In this document: positions 1-8,941 of the stretch, one piece after another
Layout: every line of letters starts with the position of its first letter
How positions within the stretch are numbered: the first letter of the stretch is position 1
NCBI GenBank assembly: GCA_031292615.1
Contig: JARLGT010000038.1
Span: forward strand, 1-60,957
Direction of reading: 5' to 3'
Length of the DNA stretch: 60,957 nt
DNA from: Coriobacteriia bacterium
GTDB lineage: Bacteria; Actinomycetota; Coriobacteriia; Anaerosomatales; JAAXUF01
Notes under the pieces: generated by a model
The model's database searches: none
What the model was told of the DNA's origin: nothing
Seen by the model: the letters and a program-made list of their open reading frames with translations, nothing else
Position numbers and translations under genes: made by a program

Positions 1-775
1 AGCCGAAACGGCCGGTGATGTAGGCCTCTGTGCGCTTGTCGTGTGGAGCCGTAAACATGAGCTTGGTATCTCCGAACTCGACCATCTCCGAGGGCCGGTC
101 CATGAACTCTCGCAACATGAACGCGGTCTCGTCTGAGATTCGAGCTGCCTGTTGCATGTTGTGCGTGACGATGACGATAGTCACCGTATCCCTGAGCTGC
201 CGCACGGTGTCCTCGATCTGCTGGGTCGAGATCGGGTCGAGGGCCGACGCGGGCTCGTCCATCAGGAGGACCTCGGGGTCGTTCGCGAGCGCCCGTGCGA
301 TGCACAGCCGCTGCTGTTGCCCGCCGGAGAGTCGACCTCCCGGCTGACCGAGGCGATCCTTGACCTCGTCCCACAGCCCAGCACTGCGAAGGGCCTTCTC
401 AGCCTTCTCCTCGAGCAGGGGACGGGGATACCGGCCGCGCAGCTTCAGACCAGCGACCACGTTCTCAAACACGGTCATCGTCGGGAACGGATTGGGGCGC
501 TGGAACACCATCCCGATCTGTCGGCGGACGTCGACCGGATCGCAATCGGCTGCATAGATGTTGTTTCCGTCAAGCAGGATGCCGCCCGAGACCCGAGCGC
601 CGCGAACCTCCTCGTGCATCCGGTTGATGCAGCGCAGCAGCGTGGACTTGCCGCAGCCAGACGGTCCGATTATGGCGGTCACCGACTGAGGTCGGATGGA
701 CAGCTTCACTTCGCTCAGAATCTGGTCCGAGCCGAACCAGGCACTGAGCCCATCAATCGTGAGGGTCGTGGTCAC
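1..775 (-). CDS. pstB: Phosphate ABC transporter ATP-binding protein PstB (3' end cut by window)
   Basis: ATPase of the high-affinity phosphate importer; it works as a dimer on the cytoplasmic face of PstC-PstA. The minus strand reads a GTG-started frame of 258 visible codons. It shows a Walker [10 protein letters not shown], a signature LSGGQQQR, and a Walker B LLMDEP followed by ASALDP. The last visible residues AYITGRFG are the usual PstB C-terminus, so only the stop and perhaps a few residues are missing. The GTG start overlaps the pstA stop by 4 bases (GTGA), as expected for translational coupling. It is the last visible gene of pstSCAB; phoU would be expected just outside the window. 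Confidence 0.96.
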   Translation of the reverse strand, partial: MTTTLTIDGLSAWFGSDQILSEVKLSIRPQSVTAIIGPSGCGKSTLLRCINRMHEEVRGARVSGGILLDGNNIYAADCDPVDVRRQIGMVFQRPNPFPTMTVFENVVAGLKLRGRYPRPLLEEKAEKALRSAGLWDEVKDRLGQPGGRLSGGQQQRLCIARALANDPEVLLMDEPASALDPISTQQIEDTVRQLRDTVTIVIVTHNMQQAARISDETAFMLREFMDRPSEMVEFGDTKLMFTAPHDKRTEAYITGRFG

Positions 776-1653
776 CTAAGCCTCCGCTGTTGACGATCTG
801 AAAGTATGCGAGCCCCGATCGAGAGTGTGAGCACGACCACCAGCAGCACGATTGCGCCGCCCCAGGCAAAGTCGTGCCAAGACACGATCGCGGATTGAGC
901 GTATGTGTAGATCCTCAACGGCACGGCGTCGGTTGGCTGCGTCGGATCGACGTTCATGAAGTCGTTCCCCAGCGCTGTAAGCAGAACCGGCGCGGTCTCG
1001 CCCAAGCCGCGGGCGATTGAGAGCATCACGACCGTGAAGATGCCCGGGGCAGCCGTCGGCAGGACGATGCTCAAGACCACCCTCCACCGCGGGACCCCGA
1101 GCGCCAGCGCCGCTTCGCGCAAGTCGTCGGGCACGAGGCGCAAGGTCTCCTCGGCGCCACGAGTGATGATGGGCCACATCAGCACCGAAAGTGCAATCGA
1201 GGCAGCCACCGCCGAGAACGAGTGCATGGCGGTCACCACGACCGCCCAGATGAAGGCACCGGCGACGATCGAGGGGGTCGACAGTAGAATCTCGGCGACA
1301 AACCGAGTCGCCGACGCAAGCCTGCCGCGCCCATACTCCGACAGATAGATCGCCGTCAGGATGCCAAGCGGGACCGATATAAGGATGCCGATTCCGACGA
1401 TTATCGCCGAGCCCACGATGGCCTGCGAGATACCACCTCCCGGCACACCCGGAGCCGGCGCAGACTGGGTGAAGAAGTCCATGTTGAGCGCCGGTACGCC
1501 CTTGAGTAGCACGTAGGTGATGATCAGTACCAGAGGCACGAGCGCGACCCCGCCGGCAGCCCACATCGAAGCACCAAAGATGCGGTCCTTGAGCTTCCTG
1601 CTCGCCATTGAGCGCTCGCGCACGACGCCGTGCGATGTCACCGCCTCGTTCAT
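772..1653 (-). CDS. pstA: Phosphate ABC transporter permease PstA
   Basis: Membrane permease subunit of the phosphate importer, 293 aa, about six hydrophobic segments. The cytoplasmic EAA-like coupling loop is visible as [16 protein letters not shown], followed by [12 protein letters not shown], the typical contact with PstB. The N-terminal 25 residues are hydrophilic before the first membrane span, normal for this subunit. The ATG overlaps the pstC stop by 4 bases (ATGA) and its own stop overlaps the pstB start, so pstC-pstA-pstB is a tightly coupled unit. PstA rather than PstC is assigned from length, order and similarity of the loop to PstA proteins. Confidence 0.95.
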   Translation of the reverse strand: MNEAVTSHGVVRERSMASRKLKDRIFGASMWAAGGVALVPLVLIITYVLLKGVPALNMDFFTQSAPAPGVPGGGISQAIVGSAIIVGIGILISVPLGILTAIYLSEYGRGRLASATRFVAEILLSTPSIVAGAFIWAVVVTAMHSFSAVAASIALSVLMWPIITRGAEETLRLVPDDLREAALALGVPRWRVVLSIVLPTAAPGIFTVVMLSIARGLGETAPVLLTALGNDFMNVDPTQPTDAVPLRIYTYAQSAIVSWHDFAWGGAIVLLVVVLTLSIGARILSDRQQRRLR

Positions 1654-2672
1654 GGTGTCTCCAACGTTGTCAAGACTTCGGACGGCTTGACGGAGAACCT
1701 CTCGGCAGTATTGCGAACGAGCATCCTTGATGCGGCTGCAAGGATCAGTGCGATGACCATCAACAGCACAGCCAGCGCCAGCAATGCGGAACGGTGCAAC
1801 CCGATCGAAGTGGCCTCACGAAACTCGTTAGCGATGACGGCGGGAATCGTATAGCCAGGTGCCAGCAACGACGCGCTGATACCCAACCCGTTACCGATGA
1901 GCATCGCCACGGCAATGGTCTCGCCGAGCGCGCGTCCCAGTCCGAGCATGGTCGCGCCCACGATTCCGTTGCGGGCGTACGGCAGGACCGCCATCTTGAT
2001 GGCCTCGTAGCGCGTGGCGCCCATCGCGAGTGCGGCTTCGCGCAAATCCCCCGGCACGATGGCGATGACCTCGCGAGTAACAGCCGTGATGATAGGGATG
2101 ACCATGACCGCAAGGATGATTCCAGCGTTGAGCATGTTACCTGCAGAAGGGGTCGGCTGGAAAAGGTTCCCAATGAGCGGCAACCTCCCCAGCGTCGCGC
2201 CCAAGGCCGGCTCGAGCGTCGAGTTGAGGAACGGCGCCATCACGAAGATGCCCCACAGGCCGTAGACCACGCTTGGAATCGCCGCTAGCAAGTCGACCAG
2301 CACCGTCAGTGGGTTGCGCAGCCATCCCGAGCGCACCTCATTCAACAGGAGCGCCAGTCCGATCGAGACAGGCAGGGCCAACGCGATCGCGATCGTCGAA
2401 GTCACAATCGTTCCGTAGATGTACGGGAGCGCGCCGTAGACATCGGTGACCGGGTTCCACTGGGTGCCGGTGATGAACTCCCAGCCGAATGCTCTAAATG
2501 TTGGCATGGCCGCGTAGAGCAGCACGCCAAGCATGACGGCGAGCAAACCGATGAGCGCGAGTGACACCGCAACTGATGAGGAACGGAAGATGCCATCACC
2601 GATGCGGAGGCGCCGGGTCACCGGCGCCTCCGCGGGTGCTACTTCTTTCGCCCGACGTGGATCATTGGGCAA
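1650..2672 (-). CDS. pstC: Phosphate ABC transporter permease PstC
   Basis: Second permease of the phosphate importer, 340 aa, with several hydrophobic segments starting near residue 30. The ABC coupling loop is seen as [24 protein letters not shown]. The longer periplasmic segment after the first span, rich in FGWEFITGTQWNPV, is typical of PstC. The start is a TTG, the only in-frame start close to the gene border. It lies 51 bases after pstS and has only a weak purine-rich site upstream, so PstC may be made at a lower level than the PstS binding protein. Its stop overlaps pstA. Confidence 0.95.
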   Translation of the reverse strand: MPNDPRRAKEVAPAEAPVTRRLRIGDGIFRSSSVAVSLALIGLLAVMLGVLLYAAMPTFRAFGWEFITGTQWNPVTDVYGALPYIYGTIVTSTIAIALALPVSIGLALLLNEVRSGWLRNPLTVLVDLLAAIPSVVYGLWGIFVMAPFLNSTLEPALGATLGRLPLIGNLFQPTPSAGNMLNAGIILAVMVIPIITAVTREVIAIVPGDLREAALAMGATRYEAIKMAVLPYARNGIVGATMLGLGRALGETIAVAMLIGNGLGISASLLAPGYTIPAVIANEFREATSIGLHRSALLALAVLLMVIALILAAASRMLVRNTAERFSVKPSEVLTTLETP

Positions 2673-2723
2673 GAGTCACATCCCTGTAGGTCTGAGTGCG
2701 TACCGAGTAACGGCGCGCGGTGT

Positions 2724-3830
2724 TTACTGGACGCTTGCGGACGCCTTGACTGCCGTTCCGTTTGCCGTGATCTGGCCAATCTGGGAGATCGAGTCCTGTG
2801 CGATGGTGGACGGCAGCGGCACGTAGTTAAGCTTGCCAACTTGGGCCTGGCCCTTGGTCAGTGCCCACGTCCAGAAGTCCACAAGCGTCTGGGCCTTGTC
2901 CTGATTGGTCTGGCTCTTGTAGATCAGGATGTAGGTGGTGCTTGAGATCGGATAGGCGCCGGGCGTCTTGGAGTCCAAGATGTTGGTCGTCTCGGTGATC
3001 GGGAACGACAGGTCCTGGCCTGCCTTGGCGATTCCATCAGCTGTCGGCGCGACGTACGTGCCGTCGGGAGCCTTAATCGACGCTACACCCAAGGTGGTTG
3101 TCGCAGCGTACTGCAGCTCGAGGTAGCCGATAGCGCCCTGGGTCTGCGTCATGGCCTGGGCCACGCCGGCGTTGCCGTTGCCGCCTTGGCCGGTGGGCCA
3201 CTGGACCGCCTTGCCGGCGCCAACTTTGGTCTTCCAATCGGGGCTTTGCATCGAAAGCCACTGGGTGAAGATGCCTGTGGTGCCCGACGAGTCCGCACGG
3301 TGTGCGACCTGTATCGGCAAGTTCGGCAACGTCACGCCGGAGTTCTGAGCAGCAATTGCCGGATCGTTCCAGTTCTTGATTTTGCCGAGGAAGATGTTGG
3401 CCACCGTCGTGCCATCAAGCTTCAGGGGGCTCGTGATCCCCGGAACGTTGTAGGCCACGACGACGGCGCCAAGAACAGTCGGGAACTCGATGTAGGGATC
3501 GGTGATGGCCGAGGCCTCGGAGGACTTCAGCGGCACGTCCGTGGCACCGAAGTCGACCGTCTTGGCCGTGAACTGCGTGATGCCACCACCCGAACCAACC
3601 GCCTGATAGTTGATCTTTGCGCCGGGCTCAACCTTGACGAAGTTCTGAGTCCAGAGCGAGTACACGGGCCCGGGGAACGTCGCCCCTGCACCAGTTAGCG
3701 AGACGCCGTTAAACGTCGGCGCCGTGGAAGAGCTGGAGTTCGTGGTGCTGCTCGAGCACCCGGTCACACCGACAGCACCGATCGCGAGAATCGCGATTGC
3801 GGCAACCGCCATCCACTTGTTGAGCTTCAC
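2724..3830 (-). CDS. pstS: Phosphate-binding lipoprotein PstS
   Basis: Extracytoplasmic phosphate receptor of the Pst importer, 368 aa. The N-terminus has a lipoprotein signal with hydrophobic residues 7-22 and a lipobox V-T-G-C with Cys25, then a Ser/Thr-rich tether. Mature family motifs include GAGATFPGPVYSLW, NYQAVGSGGGI, DFGATDVPL, and HRADSSGTTGIFTQWL, which form the phosphate site. The start is a GTG with AAGGGGAG a few bases upstream. It is the first gene of pstSCAB and faces phoP across a 234-base region with PhoP-box-like repeats, so phosphate-starvation control is likely. Confidence 0.97.
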   Translation of the reverse strand: MKLNKWMAVAAIAILAIGAVGVTGCSSSTTNSSSSTAPTFNGVSLTGAGATFPGPVYSLWTQNFVKVEPGAKINYQAVGSGGGITQFTAKTVDFGATDVPLKSSEASAITDPYIEFPTVLGAVVVAYNVPGITSPLKLDGTTVANIFLGKIKNWNDPAIAAQNSGVTLPNLPIQVAHRADSSGTTGIFTQWLSMQSPDWKTKVGAGKAVQWPTGQGGNGNAGVAQAMTQTQGAIGYLELQYAATTTLGVASIKAPDGTYVAPTADGIAKAGQDLSFPITETTNILDSKTPGAYPISSTTYILIYKSQTNQDKAQTLVDFWTWALTKGQAQVGKLNYVPLPSTIAQDSISQIGQITANGTAVKASASVQ

Positions 3831-3906
3831 TTGAGCTCCCCTTCGTCCCTGTTAACGGATTGAGTTGCTAGACGTCAGTGCGTCTCGAGCAATCCTACGG
3901 GCGAGC

Positions 3907-3935
3907 ACTGTATGAGGTGGTTACACGGAAGTTAA
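3907..3935 (-). promoter_or_regulatory. Candidate pstS promoter
   Basis: On the minus strand TTAACT (3930-3935) and TACAGT (3907-3912) are separated by exactly 17 bases, a fair sigma-70-type -35/-10 pair reading toward pstS. The -35 hexamer is part of a direct repeat that resembles a PhoP half-site. Predicted transcription would start near 3900, leaving a leader of about 70 bases. Confidence 0.5.
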
Positions 3936-3966
3936 CTCTGGAACACATATGTAAAAGCCTTGTAAA
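3920..3966. promoter_or_regulatory. PhoP-box-like direct repeats between pstS and phoP
   Basis: On the minus strand TTTACA-AGGCT-TTTACA (3950-3966) is a perfect 11-base-period direct repeat of the Bacillus-type PhoP half-site (TTHACA, 5-base gap). On the plus strand TTACAC-GGAAG-TTAACT (3921-3937) repeats the same spacing. The first pair lies about 50-65 bases upstream of the predicted pstS start, the normal place for an activator. The same sites would serve divergent phoP. Assignment rests on the pattern and on the flanking pst and phoPR genes. Confidence 0.6.
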
Positions 3967-3971
3967 ATCCC

Positions 3972-4000
3972 TTACCGAGGTGTTTCACGCGTGCCATGAT
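3972..4000 (+). promoter_or_regulatory. Weak candidate phoP promoter
   Basis: TTACCG (3972-3977), a 17-base spacer and CATGAT (3995-4000) read toward phoP. The match to sigma-70 consensus is weak, as is common for activator-dependent promoters, and the PhoP-like boxes lie immediately upstream. Confidence 0.3.
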
Positions 4001-4064
4001 GGCCGCGCCAAGGAACCTAGCCGCCGAGAATTGCCGGTGGCCATAGTCGCGAGGAGATCCTCAC

Positions 4065-4787
4065 GTGGCAACGATCCTCGTCGTCGAAGACGACCCGATC
4101 ATCCGCCAGACCGTTCAGTACTCGCTCAAGCGCGCCGGCTTCTCCGTCGACGCCGTCGCCGATGGCGCGCTGGCTCTCGAGGCCGCCGAGAAGCTCCACC
4201 CCGACCTCGTGCTGCTCGACCTCATGCTGCCTGGAATGGACGGCTACGAGATCGCCGAGCGCCTGCGCGCCGAGGACAAAGAGACCGCGATCATCATGGT
4301 CACGGCGCTCGACACGGAGCGCGACAAGGTGCGAGGCCTGGATGCCGGCGCCGACGACTACATCACCAAGCCGTTCTCGATGGAGGAGTTGCTCGCCCGC
4401 GTGCGCGCCAACCTGCGTCGGGTTCGTGCCAAGGAGACGCTAGCCGACGACCGCATCATGGAAGTCGGCGACCTGGTGATCGAGCCCAGGAGCTTCCGGG
4501 TGTCGGTCGCGGGCGAGCAGGTTCGTCTGCGCTTGAAGGAGTTCCAGCTGCTCGTCGCGCTCGCCGAGCACCAGGGGCAGCTGTCCACCCGCCAGATACT
4601 GGCCGATGAGGTCTGGGGCTACGAGCACCTCCCCTCCTCACGCACCATCGACGTGCACATCCGTCGATTGCGTCAGGCGATCGAAGACCCATCGCAGTAC
4701 GTGTACATCCATACCGTCCACGGCATGGGCTACCGATTCGAACCCATCACCAAGAGCATCATCGCCGAGGAGAGCATCCGTCGTTGA
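4065..4787 (+). CDS. phoP: OmpR/PhoP-family response regulator
   Basis: DNA-binding response regulator, 240 aa, most likely the phosphate regulator PhoP/RegX3 because it sits divergent to pstS and upstream of its kinase. The receiver domain (1-120) has the acidic pocket EDD at 8-10, phospho-acceptor Asp52 in LVLLDLMLPGMDG and the switch Lys102 in ITKPFS. The winged-helix domain (about 135-230) has the OmpR patterns RLKEFQLLVALAEH and SSRTIDVHIRRLRQAIE. The GTG start is supported by GAGGAG at 4051-4056. The stop overlaps the kinase start by 4 bases. Phosphate specificity is inferred from context. Confidence 0.93.
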   Translation: MATILVVEDDPIIRQTVQYSLKRAGFSVDAVADGALALEAAEKLHPDLVLLDLMLPGMDGYEIAERLRAEDKETAIIMVTALDTERDKVRGLDAGADDYITKPFSMEELLARVRANLRRVRAKETLADDRIMEVGDLVIEPRSFRVSVAGEQVRLRLKEFQLLVALAEHQGQLSTRQILADEVWGYEHLPSSRTIDVHIRRLRQAIEDPSQYVYIHTVHGMGYRFEPITKSIIAEESIRR

Positions 4788-6544
4788 GCCGCTTCTCGCG
4801 TATCGCTGACTCGTATCGCGCGCGGCTGATCCTTGGCTACGTGCTGGTTGCTGCGGTCTTCGCCCTGGCGTGGGGCTGGTCGCTCTACGGGCCGCTGCAG
4901 GACACCGCGCTTCGCCAGCAGCAGCGCAACCTAACGGCGGTGGCGCACTCGGCCTCGCTCTACGCTGCCGAGACCACCGCCTCGGCGACCGATGTCGCCA
5001 AGCAGGTGGCGAAGAACTCCGACATCCGGGTGACGATCGTCGCAACGAGCGGCAAAGTGCTTGCCGACTCGGAGAACAACCCGGCCACCATGGAGAACCA
5101 CCTGAACCGCCCGGAGATTGCGGGGGCTCTGGCCGGCCGCGTCACCTCGGACCGCCGGACCTCGGCGACTGAGGGCATCCAGCAACTCTACGTCGCCGTC
5201 CCGGCGATGCTGGGCGGCAAGCAAGTCGCGCTGCGGGTCTCGCAGTCGATGAACGAGATCGACTCGATCGCCCGCACGTCTCGGCAGCTTGGGTTGGCGC
5301 TGTTGCTTGCAGCGCTCGTCATCGCAGTGGTTGTTGCGACGTGGGCAAGCGGCGCTGCATCGCGCCCGCTGCGGGAGCTCTCCGTAGTAGCCGAGCGCAT
5401 GGCAGGTGGCAACCTCTCCACCGAGATCCCCACCGTCCCCACCGACCTTCAGGCGCTCGCACACTCGCTCGAGACGCTACGCCGACAGATGCGCTCACGT
5501 CTCGATGCGCTCGAGTCCGAGCAGCGCACGTTGCGAACGGCACTCGACGGGCTGTCCGATGCGGTCTTCCTCCTCGAGGGCGATCACATCCGATTTGCCA
5601 ACGACGCCGCCAGCCGCCTGTTCAGGGTGCCGGGGAGCGGCTGGCGCGAGAGTGCCATCGACGAGGTCGGCCTGCCGGCGTCGCTCTCCGCAGCGATCTG
5701 CTCGCGCTTGGGCACGCTGCGCCCGTACGCCGCCGAGCTCGAGCCCGACCCGCTCGGCACGACGCTGCGCCTCGTCGTCCTGCCCATCGAGCCCGATGCC
5801 GAGAACCCCCGGACGCTGGCCGTCGTCTCCGACGTCACCGACCGCGCACGGCTCGAGCGCGTGCGCCGCGACTTCGTCGCCAACGCCAGCCACGAGCTCA
5901 AGACGCCGGTCGCCGGCATCCAGCTGCTTGCCGAGTCCGCCGAGACGGCCGCCGAGGACGGCGACATCACGCAGTCGCTCGAGTTCACTCGGCAGATCGA
6001 GGCCGAGGCGTACCGGCTCAAGCGTCTCGTCACCGACCTGCTCGACCTGTCACGCCTCGAGTCGGCTCCTGCGCCCGATGCGATCACGGACGTACGCTTG
6101 TCGGTCGACAATGCAATCGCCGGACACCGGGGAGCTGCGGGACGCCACGGACTTGCGCTGAATCTGGACCTCTCGGCGATTCGAGGCGTCGACGTGTTCA
6201 TGGCCGCCGAGCCAACCGACGTGGCCATCGCTCTGGATAACCTGCTGGACAACGCCATCGCCTATACCGAGCAGGGCTCCGTGTCGGTGACCGTGAGGGC
6301 CAGCGAGCACAGCGTCCGCATCAAGGTGACGGACACGGGGCCTGGCATCGCACCGGAACACCTCGGCCGCATCTTCGAGCGCTTCTACCGAGTGGACCGT
6401 GCGCGCAGCCGCGAGAGCGGCGGCACCGGCCTTGGCCTCGCGCTCGTGCGCCACGTCGTGGAGCGCAGTGGCGGCTCGGTGACGGTGGCCTCAGAGCCCG
6501 GCGCGGGCACCACGTTCACGCTCACGATGCCGAGGGCGCACTAG
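4784..6544 (+). CDS. phoR: PhoR-like sensor histidine kinase
   Basis: Membrane sensor kinase, 586 aa, partner of the upstream regulator. Domains in order: a first span near residues 13-33, an extracytoplasmic region of about 130 residues, a second span near 165-190, HAMP (about 190-245), a PAS-like segment beginning at SRLDALESEQ, the dimerisation/phospho-acceptor helix with His370 in ANASHELKTP, and an ATPase domain with N-box DNLLDNAIAYT, G1 DTGPGI and G2 GTGLGLALV. A TTG start overlaps the phoP stop by 4 bases. An extracytoplasmic domain plus PAS is common in PhoR. The gene converges on a phosphatase gene with a 4-base overlap. Confidence 0.92.
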   Translation: MSRFSRIADSYRARLILGYVLVAAVFALAWGWSLYGPLQDTALRQQQRNLTAVAHSASLYAAETTASATDVAKQVAKNSDIRVTIVATSGKVLADSENNPATMENHLNRPEIAGALAGRVTSDRRTSATEGIQQLYVAVPAMLGGKQVALRVSQSMNEIDSIARTSRQLGLALLLAALVIAVVVATWASGAASRPLRELSVVAERMAGGNLSTEIPTVPTDLQALAHSLETLRRQMRSRLDALESEQRTLRTALDGLSDAVFLLEGDHIRFANDAASRLFRVPGSGWRESAIDEVGLPASLSAAICSRLGTLRPYAAELEPDPLGTTLRLVVLPIEPDAENPRTLAVVSDVTDRARLERVRRDFVANASHELKTPVAGIQLLAESAETAAEDGDITQSLEFTRQIEAEAYRLKRLVTDLLDLSRLESAPAPDAITDVRLSVDNAIAGHRGAAGRHGLALNLDLSAIRGVDVFMAAEPTDVAIALDNLLDNAIAYTEQGSVSVTVRASEHSVRIKVTDTGPGIAPEHLGRIFERFYRVDRARSRESGGTGLGLALVRHVVERSGGSVTVASEPGAGTTFTLTMPRAH

Positions 6545-7242
6545 CCGCCCGAGATGCGCGGGGTCGCTCGTCGCTCCTCGGTCACCGCGCCGAAGTAGCA
6601 GGCCGTCGTGAACAGCCACCACGCCCCGCCGAAGAGGCACGAGCCCACTACGTCGCCAAACCAGTGCACGCCCAGGTACACACGCGAGAACCCCACCGCG
6701 AGGATGATCAGCGTCGAAGCGATCGCGATCCACCGCTTCACGTGACGGCCGGTCGGGACGTTGAGCATCACGAGCACGCAAAACGTCGCGAACAGTAGAA
6801 ACGCAGCGAGAGTATGGGAGCTCGGCATCGAGTAGTCGTAGAGCATCGGCGTGATGTTCACGCCCACCGGACGCGGCCGGCGAATCATGTTCTTGAGCAC
6901 GTAGTTGCCTAGACACCAGCCGACGGCCACCGTCATGAAGATGTAGACGACGCCGGCCCAGTTACGGCGCCGGATCATCCACGCTGCCAGAATCAACGAG
7001 GCCGGCAGCACGAACTCGAGACTTCCCAGGAAGGTGGCCCAGCCTGCAGCCCGGTCCAAGAACGGGTTGCGCGTCGAGCGGATCGCCGCCGAGATCGCGG
7101 AGTCCAGCGGCAAGAAGGCGCGCCACGACATCGCCAGTAGTGTCACCAGCGCCAGCATCGCAAGTGCCCCGAACGCGACCACAATCCAGCCCGAGCGCGG
7201 ATCGCGCCTCCACAGCCCCGTGCCCCTGCCCGGTGTTGCCAC
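6541..7242 (-). CDS. PAP2-family membrane phosphatase
   Basis: Integral membrane phosphatase of the PAP2 superfamily (phosphatidic acid or undecaprenyl-pyrophosphate type), 233 aa. The three active-site motifs are present: KNMIRRPRP, PSSHT with the acid-base His, and SRVYLGVHWFGDV with the nucleophile His. About five to six hydrophobic spans surround them. I chose the GTG at 7242 because GGGGAG sits just upstream and it begins 8 bases after the pyrophosphatase stop; a longer frame to 7317 would overlap that gene by 67 bases. The substrate cannot be told from sequence: lipid phosphate and undecaprenyl pyrophosphate are both possible. Confidence 0.85.
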   Translation of the reverse strand: MATPGRGTGLWRRDPRSGWIVVAFGALAMLALVTLLAMSWRAFLPLDSAISAAIRSTRNPFLDRAAGWATFLGSLEFVLPASLILAAWMIRRRNWAGVVYIFMTVAVGWCLGNYVLKNMIRRPRPVGVNITPMLYDYSMPSSHTLAAFLLFATFCVLVMLNVPTGRHVKRWIAIASTLIILAVGFSRVYLGVHWFGDVVGSCLFGGAWWLFTTACYFGAVTEERRATPRISGG

Positions 7243-7250
7243 TCGCTCCC

Positions 7251-8876
7251 CTATCCTGCTGCGTCGACGAGCCGAGCTGCGATCTGCTTCTTGCGCGACA
7301 GTACACCCGGCATCCAAGCCGAGCCTGTCGCGAGCGAAATCCCCAATGCGCGCTCGACCGGTCGACTGGCTCCAACAGCGAGAATCTCGCTGCCTTCGCG
7401 CACGATGTCGGTGATCATCAGTACCACCGCATCGTAACCGTGGGTGCTCAGCTGCGCCTCCATCGCGGCGCGAACCTCATCGACGTGCTCGAGCACCGGC
7501 GCCACATCGACCGTCTCGTGCTGCGCGACGAGCATGCGCAGCTCGCCGACGCGGAACTCCTTGGCGTCGGTGCTCACGATCTTCTCGGCAGAGAAGGTCT
7601 CGCCAACCGAGCGCGAGCGGAAGACGTCCATCCCGTACTCGAGTGGTTCTACACCGATGATACGCGCGAGGTCTGACGCGATACGCCGATCAACCGGCGT
7701 GGTCGTGGGCGACTTGAGCAGCACCGTGTCGGTGAGCACCGCGCCGAGCAGGATGCCGGCGATCGACTCGGGAATCTCGACGCCCAGCTCTTGGAAGCGC
7801 GTGGCGATGATCGTCGCAGTCGAGCCGAGCGGCAGGTTCAAGAAGAGGATCGGGCCCGCGCTTTGGATGTCGCCGACACGGTGGTGATCGACGATCTCGA
7901 CCACGGCGGCGTCCTCGATACCCACGGCCGACTGTGCAGCCTCGTTGTGGTCCACAAGCGCTACGCGGCGGCGCGCGCCCCGGGCCACGTCGGTGCGCGT
8001 CAGCATGCCCACGACGCGCCCGTGCTCGTCGGTGACCACAGCCTCGCGGTGCGGACTGGCGATGAGGTCCTCGGCCGCCTCGGAGAGCAATGTGTCCAGG
8101 CCCACCGCCAGAACGTCGGTGTCCATGATGTCGCCCACCGCGTGCGCGAGCGTCACCAGCCGCGCCGCCGAGTAGGTATCGTGCGGCGTGACGATGAGCG
8201 CCGCGCCGCTGTGCTTGGCGAGTTCGACGACGTCGCTAGCGGGCACGAAGCCGCCCGTCGAGATCAGGCAGGCGACGCCGGCGGCGAGCACCATCGGCTG
8301 GGTGCGGAGCCTGTCGCCGACGATAACCGTGTCTCCGTCGCGGACGCGCGCTGCCACCGTCGCCGGCTCGGCGGCGCCAACCAGCACGTCGCCGGAGATG
8401 GTCGCCTCCGGGTCGCCGGTCACGAGCGTCGCGTCGAGTGCGCGAACGAGGCGGTCGACGGTCACTGGCTGACGCTGGAAGCCAGCCAGCTCTGTCTCGT
8501 CGAGGTAGCGCTCGGCAAGCACGCGCTCGCTGACGAGCCCCACGGCGTGCCCCGCGATGTCGACCACAGGCAGCCCGCGAACTCCGTGCTCGCGCATGAG
8601 ACGCCCTGCGACGAGCATGGGCTCCTCGGCGGAGACGACGATAGGGCCTTCAGTCATGACGTCGCGCACCCGCGTACGGACGTGGGCGATCTCCTCGGGC
8701 AGCTGCACGCCGAAGCGCTCGAAGACCCAGCGGGTCTCCTTAGGCACCGGGCCGAGCCGAGCCGGAACGTAGACGTTTCCGGGATCGACGAGGTTCTTGA
8801 GGTGCGCATAGGCGACCGCCGAGGAGATCGAGTCGTTGTCGGGGTTCTTGTGGCCGAAGACGAGGATGGGGCCCAT
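7251..8876 (-). CDS. ppaC: Manganese-dependent inorganic pyrophosphatase with CBS and DRTGG regulatory insert
   Basis: Cytoplasmic family II pyrophosphatase, 541 aa, splitting PPi to phosphate. The DHH domain begins with FGHKNPDNDSISSA (metal ligands His and Asp) and resumes after about residue 300 with ALVDHNE and VEIVDHHRVGD. A DHHA2 domain ends in SRKKQIAARL, whose basic residues bind substrate. Between the halves lies an insert: CBS (VRDVMTEGPIVVSAEEP), a DRTGG-like segment with DGDTVIVGDR, and a second CBS (IMDTDVLAV to VGMLTRTDV). In characterised relatives this insert makes the enzyme respond to adenine nucleotides. It is nearly twice the length of the CBS-free family II enzymes. Confidence 0.95.
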   Translation of the reverse strand: MGPILVFGHKNPDNDSISSAVAYAHLKNLVDPGNVYVPARLGPVPKETRWVFERFGVQLPEEIAHVRTRVRDVMTEGPIVVSAEEPMLVAGRLMREHGVRGLPVVDIAGHAVGLVSERVLAERYLDETELAGFQRQPVTVDRLVRALDATLVTGDPEATISGDVLVGAAEPATVAARVRDGDTVIVGDRLRTQPMVLAAGVACLISTGGFVPASDVVELAKHSGAALIVTPHDTYSAARLVTLAHAVGDIMDTDVLAVGLDTLLSEAAEDLIASPHREAVVTDEHGRVVGMLTRTDVARGARRRVALVDHNEAAQSAVGIEDAAVVEIVDHHRVGDIQSAGPILFLNLPLGSTATIIATRFQELGVEIPESIAGILLGAVLTDTVLLKSPTTTPVDRRIASDLARIIGVEPLEYGMDVFRSRSVGETFSAEKIVSTDAKEFRVGELRMLVAQHETVDVAPVLEHVDEVRAAMEAQLSTHGYDAVVLMITDIVREGSEILAVGASRPVERALGISLATGSAWMPGVLSRKKQIAARLVDAAG

Positions 8877-8941
8877 TGGTCCTCCGAGGTCAGCGAACGG
8901 TTGCGGTGCGACGCGCCAGAACAGCCGAGAAACCAGCGCGG

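Noticed and set aside
152-793. 213-codon plus-strand ORF at the window start
   Set aside because: Antisense shadow of pstB, whose minus-strand frame carries Walker A, signature and Walker B motifs.
7243-7317. Longer N-terminus for the PAP2 phosphatase
   Set aside because: It would overlap the pyrophosphatase gene by 67 bases; GTG 7242 has a better ribosome site.
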